NCBI GenBank assembly: GCA_028825265.1
Contig: JAPKAM010000005.1
Coordinates: 1-63,672 of the forward strand
Length of the DNA stretch: 63,672 nt
Origin: Planctomycetota bacterium
GTDB lineage: Bacteria > Planctomycetota > UBA8108 > UBA1146
Direction of reading: 5' to 3'
Below the pieces are notes generated by a model. It searched no databases and was not told the origin of the DNA. It worked only from the letters and a program-made list of their open reading frames with translations. Both the position numbers and the translations under genes were made by a program. Numbering within the stretch: position 1 is the first letter of the stretch; the number at the start of each line of letters is the position of its first letter. Of this stretch, positions 42,182-50,008 are shown one piece after another.

Positions 42182-43161
42182 TGATTCCTGATTCATTCAA
42201 ACGATTGAGTCTCATTCTGTCTGGCACGCTGGTGCTCAGTTTTAGTGGTGATCTGGCAGCCGGGGATGGCGACGACACTCGGATCACTCCTCGATCGGTT
42301 CCGAAACTGACGGGGACCGAGGTGGCCAAGCGGGTGGACCTGATGCTGTCTGGGGTCACCTGGCATGGCAACTTCGACGATGCGATGGCCAGCGCCGTGG
42401 AACAGGGTAAGCCACTCTTCTGGCTCCAGATGGTCGGAAAAATCGACGGCGGTTTGTGAAGCGCTGGGCATTCATTGAGAGCCGTGACGCTCTCAGAACC
42501 AAAAGTGATCGAAGTACTGAAAGATCAGTTCGTTTGCGGTTGGAGAAACATCAAGGGTCAAGAATCCTACGCAGGAAAGTCCCATGACCATCCAGTAGAG
42601 AGCACTGCACTTCAAACCAGTAACGGTGCCGGGGGACGCAATGTGCAGATGCTCTTCATCTCCCCTTCGGGGAATGTACTGCACTGTTTGCCAGGATACT
42701 GGGATCCGGATGGAATGATGCACGAGATCAAGTTCATCCTCGAACTGGCCAAACTGGAAGGCTCTGATCTGCCTCTGCTGGAAAAGAGAGACCAGTTCCA
42801 GCTTTCGCATTTAAATCATGCCGCCAACCATTCGGAGCAGATGGTTGCTGATTCACATCTGCAAGGCTTTGACAAGATGCGAGAAGACCAGGTCCAAGGC
42901 AGCGATTTCCGCCGGAAGACCGATGGAGATGTGATACGCACCGTCGATCAGGTGATGCATGAGCGAATGGCCCGTCGACCGATGATCTCGATCGAACAGT
43001 TCGATATCGGAACAGTGGTCGATTACGGCACTCGTTTTTATGATAAGGGCGGAGACGGTTGTTGCGATCTCGACAAGGGCAAGCCGACGGCTCCCAAGCG
43101 CATGAAGCCACCGGCCGGTGGCTACAAGAAATCAGGTGGCTGGAAGAAATCTGGCAGATGA
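42178..43161 (+). CDS. Thioredoxin-like protein with in-frame UGA, candidate selenoprotein
   Basis: The ORF track shows two pieces (42142-42459 and 42475-43161), but both are in the same frame and separated only by TGA 42457-42459. Reading UGA as selenocysteine gives 327 residues with Sec at position 94. After a signal peptide (SLILSGTLVLSFSGDLAA) the fold reads 'FDDAMASAVEQGKPLFWLQMVG..', then 'KIDGGL-U-SAGHSLRAVTL', then 'SEPKVIEVLKDQFVCGWRN' and 'NVQMLFISPSGNVLHCLPGYW'. This is the thioredoxin-like order, with U at the place of the first active-site Cys. A SECIS-like hairpin follows. The C-terminal region has 'HERMARRPMISIEQFD', a CC pair and a Lys/Gly-rich tail. ATG 42178 has AAGGAAGG upstream. 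Selenocysteine use is inference; a nonsense mutation is the alternative. Confidence 0.7.
42457..42459 (+). other. In-frame UGA, candidate selenocysteine codon
   Basis: TGA with uninterrupted coding sequence on both sides in the same frame, at the redox-active position of a thioredoxin-like fold (GGL-U-SAGHS). Confidence 0.6.
42475..42496 (+). promoter_or_regulatory. SECIS-like stem-loop
   Basis: A perfect 7-bp stem, TGAGAGC (42476-42482) and GCTCTCA (42489-42495), extended by one U-G pair, with a 6-nt apical loop CGTGAC. The loop starts 23 nt after the UGA and has G at its second base. Stem length, loop size, spacing and the early loop G match the published bacterial SECIS model as I remember it. 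No bulged U like that of E. coli fdhF is evident. Confidence 0.6.
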
Positions 43162-43787
43162 GTCTCGGGATGGAAGCCCTCGCATCGATGCCGGGGGCTT
43201 CCATCCGATACATCCCTGATTTCCTCGACGATCGTGATCAGCAGCGCATTCACCAACAACTTCGCCAACAGATGCAATGGAGCCAGCAACACATCACTGT
43301 GTTTGGCAAACGGCATCTGATTCCACGCCTCGAAGCATGGCACGGCGATCGTGGTGCTTTCTACCGCTATTCAGGAACGGATCACTCTCCTCATCCTTGG
43401 ACTGCCGCTCTCGACCAAATTCGAAACCGGCTGAAGAGTTTTCGCGAGGATCTGCAGTTCAATTCAGTGCTGGGCAACTGTTATCGAAACGGTGAAGATG
43501 CGATGGGATGGCACAGTGATGACGAGCCGGAACTGGGCCCGGATCCGTGCATCGCATCCATCAGTCTCGGCGCCCCTCGAGATTTCCGCATGAAGCATCG
43601 AACTAGAAAAGAACTCGATCCGGTCAAGATTTCACTTCAGCCCGGCTCGCTGTTGATCATGGAAGGGGAAACCCAGCAACACTGGCTCCATTCGATTCCT
43701 CGACGCCGGGGAAGAAATGCCGTTGCAGAGCGAATCAACCTGACCTTTAGAAACATCCTGACCTTCAGAAACATCGAGGAGATCTAG
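43158..43787 (+). CDS. AlkB-like 2-oxoglutarate/Fe(II) dioxygenase
   Basis: 209 residues. The iron site is 'WHSDDEPELG' (HxD) plus the distal His of 'QHWLHSIPRR', and the 2OG-binding arginines lie in 'RINLTFR'. 'NSVLGNCYRNGEDAMGWHSDDE' is the classic AlkB/ALKBH2-type signature, and 'PRLEAWHGD' matches the substrate lid. It probably repairs alkylated DNA or RNA bases in the cytoplasm. Its ATG overlaps the stop of the UGA-containing gene (ATGA), the third coupled gene of the operon. The last residues carry a small tandem duplication (TFRNI repeated). It is convergent with the pseudouridine synthase, sharing CTAG at the stops. Confidence 0.93.
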   Translation: MSLGMEALASMPGASIRYIPDFLDDRDQQRIHQQLRQQMQWSQQHITVFGKRHLIPRLEAWHGDRGAFYRYSGTDHSPHPWTAALDQIRNRLKSFREDLQFNSVLGNCYRNGEDAMGWHSDDEPELGPDPCIASISLGAPRDFRMKHRTRKELDPVKISLQPGSLLIMEGETQQHWLHSIPRRRGRNAVAERINLTFRNILTFRNIEEI

Positions 43788-44731
43788 GGAGCCGGGATGG
43801 AGGTCGCTTCGAGGGCTCTCATGAAATCCTCGGGAGGACCCACCTGGAACGAAAGCTCTTGCTGGCTGATGGGGTGATGGAATGCGATGGTTTCGGCGTG
43901 AAGTGCGGGTCGATCGATCCAGGGTGAGGAAACGCCATACCGGGTGTCCCCGATGATGGGCAATCCAATACTCGCCAGGTGGACTCGGATCTGATTCCTG
44001 CGTCCGGTTTCAAGGCGTGCTTCGATCAGCTGGTGGTCTCCCTGGACATGAAGTTTCTTCCATCGCGTGATCGCTTCAATACCGTCGTCATCTTTGTGCG
44101 AAATACGCATCTTCAAGGTACGAGGATCTTCGGACAGAGATTTGGTGACGATCCCTTCAGAAAAACTCGATTTGCCCTGACTGATGGCGAGATATCGACG
44201 CTCCATCTTGCGACTCTTCAGTTGTCGTCGAAGTCCCTCTCGAGCATCGGGTGTTCGTGCAATCGCGATCACGCCGCTGGTGCCTCGGTCGAGACGTTGA
44301 ACGACAAAGAGCGCCGGGCGCTTTTCTCCTTCTTTTCGTAGTTTCCTGGAGATCTCGCCGAGCAAGCAGATTTCTCTTTCGTCTTCATCGGTCGGAACGG
44401 TGAGTAATCCCGCCGGCTTGTTCACCACGATCACATGACGATCTTTATGCAGAACTTCCAGCCCCTTGGAGAGTAACTGTCGCTGTGCGGTGCGTAGTTT
44501 CATCGGCTCCGGGTTGGCTTCGATGGCATCGCCGGCACTGAGGCGAAATCCGGGATCCATCACCACATGGCCGGCAACCTTGACACCTCCGCGGCGGATG
44601 ATGTCCTTGGCGCGTCGATGTGGGATCTCCATCTGGGAGTGGATTTCAGCCTGCAAGGCGCGGCCCGCCTGCTGAACTTGCCAGTTTTTTGTATTTTGGT
44701 TCAAACGACCTCCAGGCCGGAGATGCTGCAT
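43784..44731 (-). CDS. RluA-family 23S rRNA/tRNA pseudouridine synthase
   Basis: About 315 residues. It has an S4 RNA-binding domain ('RAKDIIRRGGVKVAGHVVMDPGFRLSAGDAIE') and an RluA catalytic domain with 'VNKPAGLLTVP' and the catalytic-Asp motif 'QRLDRGTSGVIAIA', then 'LETGRRNQIRVHLASIGLPIIGDTRYG'. Domain order and length are normal for RluC/RluD-type enzymes. The track start at 44902 lies in the divergent region; ATG 44731 (MQHLRPGG) is a more realistic start, but the N-terminus is not certain. Confidence 0.93.
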   Translation of the reverse strand: MQHLRPGGRLNQNTKNWQVQQAGRALQAEIHSQMEIPHRRAKDIIRRGGVKVAGHVVMDPGFRLSAGDAIEANPEPMKLRTAQRQLLSKGLEVLHKDRHVIVVNKPAGLLTVPTDEDEREICLLGEISRKLRKEGEKRPALFVVQRLDRGTSGVIAIARTPDAREGLRRQLKSRKMERRYLAISQGKSSFSEGIVTKSLSEDPRTLKMRISHKDDDGIEAITRWKKLHVQGDHQLIEARLETGRRNQIRVHLASIGLPIIGDTRYGVSSPWIDRPALHAETIAFHHPISQQELSFQVGPPEDFMRALEATSIPAP

Positions 44732-44989
44732 CTTCGATCGCTGGTTGTCCAGCGATGCTCGACCGGGAAGTGAATTGCTGGTAGCCTCTTCTGATCGACC
44801 GCTGTGTTCTGGTGGCCACGACCCCGCAGGAAGGGGACCGTTCAGGACCCGTACCGATGCAGTGTCGTCGAATTGTGGACCGATACAGGACACCCAGCCC
44901 ATCTCGGCCAGCCCTCGTGCTCCCCGGGATGCTGCTCAAATGGCCGTAACCCATCTCGGTTTTCGGTCGACAGATTGGTGGTGGACACG

Positions 44990-47062
44990 ATGTCCCCAGC
45001 GTTAAAAAAATCAAGATCCTCCGCTCGATCGTCCCAACCGATTGCCGCCGATCGCACCGCCTCAGAGAATCTCTATCTTCCGATGACGGTGGAGGAATGC
45101 ATTGCGAAACGGTGGCTTCCACAACCAGGAGAATCTCATGACCCCGCAAGTCATGGGATTGACTTCGTCCTCGTCACCGGCGACGCCTATGTCGATCATC
45201 CATCCTTTGCCAATGCAGTGATTGGTCGTCTGCTCGAAGCGCGCGGATATCGGGTCGCCATCCTGCCCCAACCGGACTGGCGATCGGTCGAGCCGTTCCG
45301 CAAGTTCGGGGCTCCACGCATCGCCTGGTTGGTTTCTGCAGGAAATCTCGATTCTCATCTCAACCATTACACCGCACACAAGAGACCTCGTTCCGATGAT
45401 CAGTACTCCCCTGGCGGTAAGGCGGGAATGCGACCAGACGGAGCGACCATCGTTTATTCACAACGGTGTCGTGAAGCTTTCCGTGATGTGCCCATCATCG
45501 CAGGGGGTGTCGAGGTGTCGATGAGAAGGATGACTCACGTCGATTACTGGGCTGAGAAGATCAAGAGATCTCTTATCCTCGATTCCAGGAGTGATATCGC
45601 CGTCTACGGTATGGGAGAAAAAGCACTGGTGACCATCGTTGAGAGACTCGAGAAGGGTGAGCCGATCGACTCGATTCGCGATGTTCCAGGCACGGCATAT
45701 GGCATCGGCAAACATGGGAGACCGCATTTCATCGACCGGTCCACGTGGCAAGAGGGAACACCCTGGTGGGATCAGCATTGCTGCGATCCGAAAGTCGCTC
45801 TGGAGTTGCCCTCTTTCGATGAGATCCGAGGAGATGATGAGCAGAGCAAGGAGCGATTTGCCCGTGCTCAGCACATTTTTCATCGAGAGCAGAATCCGGA
45901 TAGCGCTCCAATTCTGGTTCAGCGCCATGCCGATCACACGGTGATCGTCAATCGGCCGATGAAAGCCCTTTCTACCGTGGAACTCGATGCGATCTTCGCA
46001 CTTCCCTACACCAAGGAGCCACACCCGGCATATAAGGGCGAGAAGATACCCGCTCATGAGACGGTCAAGTTTTCCATCAACATCATGAGAGGTTGTTTCG
46101 GCGGCTGTACTTTCTGTGCCATCACCGAGCACCAGGGTCGAGCAGTGTCATCGAGAAGCGAAGAGAGTGTTCTCGAAGAGGTCGCTGCATTGAAGAAATT
46201 AGATGGCTACAAAGGTGTCATCAGTGACCTCGGTGGACCCACCGCCAACATGTACAAAATGCAGTGCACCCGACCCGAGATCGAAGCTCGTTGCCGCAGA
46301 CCATCATGCGTCCATCCGACGGTGTGTAAGTTGCTTGGAACGGACCATGGACCGGTGAAGAATCTGATGAAGAAGGTGCGGGAGTCCGATGGCGTCAAGA
46401 TGGTACATGTGGCATCCGGAGTGAGAATGGATCTGGCGAACCTCGACCAGGAATACATCGATGATCTTGCCGCACACCACGTGGGCGGGCACCTCAAGGT
46501 GGCTCCAGAGCATATCGATGAAGAGACTCTTCGTTTGATGAAGAAGCCTGGCATGGATACCTACATCGAGTTTGAAAAAAGATTCCAGCAAGCGAGTGAC
46601 CGTGCAGGCAAGGAGCAATACCTGGTGCCTTACTTCGTCTCGAGCCATCCGGGGTGTGAGCAAGATGCTGCGGTACGTGTTGCAGAGTTTCTTGAAGCAC
46701 GCCACCTCAAGCCGCAACAGGTTCAGGATTTCATTCCAACCCCTGGAACGCCTGCCACCTGTATGTGGTGGACGGGAATCGATCCGACCCGGATGAAGTC
46801 GGTCTTCGTCGAGAAGAAGATGAGGAACAAGCGAAAACAGCGGGCGATGCTGCAGTGGTGGAAGCCAGAAAATCGGCCACTGGTTCGAGAGATGCTTCGC
46901 GAGAGTGGCCGTGAAGATCTGATTGGGAATCACCCGGGAGCCCTGGTATCAACCCACGATGCAAAGGCGGGCACGGGTCAGGTTTCTCCGCGTAAGATCG
47001 GCCGAAAGCCGCAAAGTCGGCGATTGGGTCGGAGTTCCGGACGTGGCCAGCGACGTACCTAA
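44990..47062 (+). CDS. YgiQ family radical SAM protein
   Basis: 690 residues. The UPF0313/YgiQ N-terminal part ('YLPMTVEECIAKRWLP', 'VLVTGDAYVDHPSFANAVIGRLLEARGYRVAI', 'GGVEVSMRRMTHVDYW') precedes a radical SAM core with CxxxCxxC in 'IMRGCFGGCTFCAITEHQGR'. 'HHVGGHLKVAPEH' and 'YLVPYFVSSHPGC' are family hallmarks. The reaction is unknown; these enzymes bind a 4Fe-4S cluster and SAM. ATG 44990 is the first Met with a family-like N-terminus; an upstream extension in frame to 44804 is unlikely. The C-terminal tail is Arg/Gly/Ser-rich. It is convergent with the multiheme gene, with stops overlapping. Confidence 0.94.
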   Translation: MSPALKKSRSSARSSQPIAADRTASENLYLPMTVEECIAKRWLPQPGESHDPASHGIDFVLVTGDAYVDHPSFANAVIGRLLEARGYRVAILPQPDWRSVEPFRKFGAPRIAWLVSAGNLDSHLNHYTAHKRPRSDDQYSPGGKAGMRPDGATIVYSQRCREAFRDVPIIAGGVEVSMRRMTHVDYWAEKIKRSLILDSRSDIAVYGMGEKALVTIVERLEKGEPIDSIRDVPGTAYGIGKHGRPHFIDRSTWQEGTPWWDQHCCDPKVALELPSFDEIRGDDEQSKERFARAQHIFHREQNPDSAPILVQRHADHTVIVNRPMKALSTVELDAIFALPYTKEPHPAYKGEKIPAHETVKFSINIMRGCFGGCTFCAITEHQGRAVSSRSEESVLEEVAALKKLDGYKGVISDLGGPTANMYKMQCTRPEIEARCRRPSCVHPTVCKLLGTDHGPVKNLMKKVRESDGVKMVHVASGVRMDLANLDQEYIDDLAAHHVGGHLKVAPEHIDEETLRLMKKPGMDTYIEFEKRFQQASDRAGKEQYLVPYFVSSHPGCEQDAAVRVAEFLEARHLKPQQVQDFIPTPGTPATCMWWTGIDPTRMKSVFVEKKMRNKRKQRAMLQWWKPENRPLVREMLRESGREDLIGNHPGALVSTHDAKAGTGQVSPRKIGRKPQSRRLGRSSGRGQRRT

Positions 47063-49308
47063 TCGTTGGTTTTTTCAGGACTTCCAGGATCAGGCAAGAC
47101 GGTAGTTTCTGGCTTGTTGAGGAACTCCTCATGGGCCGCCTTCAACCAGCGATCATCGGGATGCAGAAGTCGTGCCTTCTGCAATGCTGCGATGGCCTGT
47201 TTCGTTTGGCCACCATCATCCAACGCCACCGCATGGACCAGAGCATAGCGAGGGGATTGAGGGGCCAGTTGAACCGCCTGAGCCAGTGCCACCAGGGCCT
47301 GCTCCTTTTTTCCGACCCGGACCAGCGCCAGACCGAGTGCGTGATGTAATCCGGCATCGTCTGGAACTCTTTCGATGGCCTGTTGCAGCACCTCGATACC
47401 CTCGGCATCCCTGTCAAGAGTTCGGAATGCGTCTGCAAGGTTGACGGATGCGGGTCCAAAAGAAGGGGTTCTCTTTAGCGCCTCCTGGTAGCAGCGGATC
47501 GCTTCCTCGATGTCTCCTCTTCTGGTCGCCAGTGCCCCCAGATTGACATGGGATTCGGGACGATCACCATTGATCTCTTGCATCGAGATGTACTCCGCCA
47601 GCACTCGGCTCAGTTGTAGTCCGGCCCCTTGTGGGTCAGCGGAGAGTTCGCGCTGAATCGGCGATAGTAATTCCGCAGCAACGGTGCGGACGATGCGACT
47701 CGAATCACGCAGCAGATCGAGCAGCACTCCGTAGGTCTGCTCGAGCGGAAGACCGTCGAGTGCCAGCGCTGCCTGGCGACGCACCAGCGGATCAGAATCG
47801 GTGAAGCTACGGGACAGAAGATCAGAGTTGGTTCGATTGAGGAACGGGGTCAGTTCGGCCAAGGCCGTGGCACGGACGATTCCGGGGGTCTTTTCATCTT
47901 CGAGTACCATGCGGATCAATTCGGGGGCCACTGGAGAGTTATTTCTGGCGGCATGGAGCGCTTCGCCCCAGTGGAAATCACCCGATCGGCCATCGGGAAA
48001 CCACTCCCTCACTTTTTCTGCAGCCCAGTAATTCTCTTTATCCTGATGGCAATCATTGCATGCATTCGGGGTTCCGATGCGAATCGAAAGATCGGGGCGT
48101 GGAACTCGAAAGGAGTGATCGCGGCGAGGGTCGACCCCCATGTAGGTACGAGAAACCATGTGGCATTCGATACAGGATGCTCCGGTACTTTTGGGAGTGT
48201 GATGGTGATGCGATGGAAGGTCGTAGATCGCTGGATCGTGGCATCCGATGCAGAGAGAGTTTCCTTCGATGTGAAGTTTTCCACCATGGGGCTCGTGGCA
48301 GTCAGAGCAGGTCACCCCCTCTGCGTACATGCGGCTCTGGAGGAATGAACCATGCACGTAGACCTCATCGAGAATCTGACCATCAGGGTGATAGAGACTG
48401 GTATCGAGCAAACTGAGCAGATGAGTTTCGGAGAGGGGAGTTCCAGGCACAGATCCGTCGACCAAGGCAGTACGGCGAGAGTGACAACGAGCACAGGTCT
48501 CGGTTTCATCGTGATGGATTCTCTTGGGACTCCTCCGCGCGACCTTTTCTCCCGCTGGGCGAACCCAGGTGGCTTGATCGCGATGAAACTGTACCGGGAG
48601 GCCCTTCGGTGATCGACGATACCGCGGCTCTTCACGCTCTTCCTTTGTTGCTTTGGCCCACGTTACGTGATCACTACCGGGGCCATGGCACGCTTCACAA
48701 GAAACATCGAGTTCTTGCCAGTGGGTGTTAAAGGAATCACTCTCGAGATCGTAGTTCTTGACCATTCCGGTGGAGTGACATTCTGCGCACATGTGATTCC
48801 AGTTGTTGAGAACTCCCGACCAGTGCAGTGGATCTCCTGCAGGAGTTTTCTCGTCGGGAAAGAGCGGATACCAGCGAGCACCTCCAGCGGCTTCAGGTGT
48901 GGCCCAGGCGATGGGGAACGACTGGAGCCGACCCTTCTCTCCTTCCACCAGAACTTGCTGACAGGGGCTGGTGCCGAAGAAGTAACGAACCGGTAAGGTC
49001 TTTTTTCCGGAGGAGTCCTCGACCTCGATTACGGGTCGTTCATCGACTTGCAGAAAGCGCGACAGGACCCCTCCCGAAGAGACCTCAGTGCCGTCGAAGG
49101 GCGCCCGAGAAGCGGGATCGGACACTTCCAGCATCGAAAGATCATGGTGAGAGCCGCTCCACCGCGAGTGCTCTCCCTGGTGGCAACTGGCACACACTGC
49201 TCGTCCCACATGGGTCGGTGGTTGCTGAGCCCCGAGCGAGCCCATCCATAGCAATGTGAGTGAGATCAGCGAAGAGATCGGCATCCTATGGGTTCTCGAA
49301 CGGCTCAT
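47059..49308 (-). CDS. Octaheme cytochrome c with HEAT and TPR repeats
   Basis: About 749 residues with a signal peptide (SSLISLTLLWMGSLGAQ). Eight CxxCH heme-binding motifs can be counted: CASCH, CAECH, CEACH, CARCH, CSDCH, CIGCH, CIECH, CNDCH. 'HHTPKSTGASCIECHM' and 'CSDCHEPHGGK' are typical of cytochrome c554/NapC-like multiheme proteins. A HEAT-like stretch follows ('RATALAELTPFLNRTNSDLLSRSF', 'LVRRQAALALDGLPLEQTYGVL'). The C-terminus holds TPR repeats ('VNLGALATRRGDIEEAIRCYQEALKRTP', 'AGLHHALGLALVRVGKKEQALVALAQAVQ'). ATG 49308 has GGAGGAG at good spacing. It is likely a periplasmic electron-transfer protein; the redox partner is unknown. Confidence 0.93.
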   Translation of the reverse strand: MSRSRTHRMPISSLISLTLLWMGSLGAQQPPTHVGRAVCASCHQGEHSRWSGSHHDLSMLEVSDPASRAPFDGTEVSSGGVLSRFLQVDERPVIEVEDSSGKKTLPVRYFFGTSPCQQVLVEGEKGRLQSFPIAWATPEAAGGARWYPLFPDEKTPAGDPLHWSGVLNNWNHMCAECHSTGMVKNYDLESDSFNTHWQELDVSCEACHGPGSDHVTWAKATKEEREEPRYRRSPKGLPVQFHRDQATWVRPAGEKVARRSPKRIHHDETETCARCHSRRTALVDGSVPGTPLSETHLLSLLDTSLYHPDGQILDEVYVHGSFLQSRMYAEGVTCSDCHEPHGGKLHIEGNSLCIGCHDPAIYDLPSHHHHTPKSTGASCIECHMVSRTYMGVDPRRDHSFRVPRPDLSIRIGTPNACNDCHQDKENYWAAEKVREWFPDGRSGDFHWGEALHAARNNSPVAPELIRMVLEDEKTPGIVRATALAELTPFLNRTNSDLLSRSFTDSDPLVRRQAALALDGLPLEQTYGVLLDLLRDSSRIVRTVAAELLSPIQRELSADPQGAGLQLSRVLAEYISMQEINGDRPESHVNLGALATRRGDIEEAIRCYQEALKRTPSFGPASVNLADAFRTLDRDAEGIEVLQQAIERVPDDAGLHHALGLALVRVGKKEQALVALAQAVQLAPQSPRYALVHAVALDDGGQTKQAIAALQKARLLHPDDRWLKAAHEEFLNKPETTVLPDPGSPEKTND

Positions 49309-49338
49309 CTCTGCTCCTCCGAAGTGGTCGAATCCTTG

Positions 49339-49371
49339 GATCGATCGATGAAAGATCATGCTCGATCGATC
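49339..49371. repeat. 10-bp inverted repeat upstream of the octaheme cytochrome gene
   Basis: GATCGATCGA (49339-49348) and TCGATCGATC (49362-49371) enclose 13 nt, 31-63 nt before the cytochrome start. It could be an operator or an RNA hairpin in the leader. Confidence 0.5.
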
Positions 49372-49400
49372 GCAGTGAGTCGAGAGGACAGGTCTTCAGA

Positions 49401-49950
49401 TCAGGGACAAGCGGCGGTCGGATCACAGATCAAGCCATCGGCAGTGGGATCGACTCCACAGTCGTTACTGTCGGGGTCTGGTAGTGGCGATCCGCCAGAA
49501 AAGAGTGTTCCCAGACCAGTGATGGCGTCCGCGATGTTCTTCGATCCGTCATCGTTGATATCGCAGGAATTGGGGCAGTCACTCGCTGCTCCACCACTGA
49601 AGAGTGAAGCGAGCAGCGAGCAGGAACACGCAATCGGCGATGTTAAAGGAAGCATCCGAATTGCAATCTCCTCGATGAAAAGGGATGCCATTCGGTGGTG
49701 GAGGGGGAGCGGCCGCAGACTCACCGGCGGTGATGGCGACCTTGTCGATGGCCCACCACCCTTGGTTCCCAGGACTGGTGTACATGATTGGGAATGCCAC
49801 CTCCTCCGATCGGCTATAGTGGAGGGTACACAGGCAGGGGAAGATCCTCAGCACCAACAATCCAGGTCCCCAGCGTTCGAGGGGATGGACCGGGACATGA
49901 TCCTGGTGTAACAGACAGGCATGAGATTGTAGTACTGGCTCAATTGGCAA
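49401..49950 (-). pseudogene. Frameshifted and truncated dockerin-type secreted protein
   Basis: Two minus-strand frames together encode one recognisable planctomycete dockerin tail. The first frame ends '..GWWAIDKVAITAGESAAA', then 'FHRGDCNSDASFNIADCVFLL'. The second continues 'ASLFSGGAASDCPNSCDIN' and 'DDGSKNIADAITGLGTLFSGG', and ends 'CGVDPTADGLICDPTAACP'. At the junction the 7-mer GCGAGCA (plus strand) is present twice in tandem (49609-49622); removing one copy restores a single frame. The N-terminal part and signal peptide are missing: upstream lies the acyl-CoA dehydrogenase start, and residues above about 49815 do not look protein-like. So it is either a remnant or a gene broken by a recent duplication. 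Confidence 0.75.
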
Positions 49951-50008
49951 CCCCCGGTATTCGGGCAGTGAGAATCAGAGTCCAACGAGGGGCTCGACAG
50001 GGAGTGGC

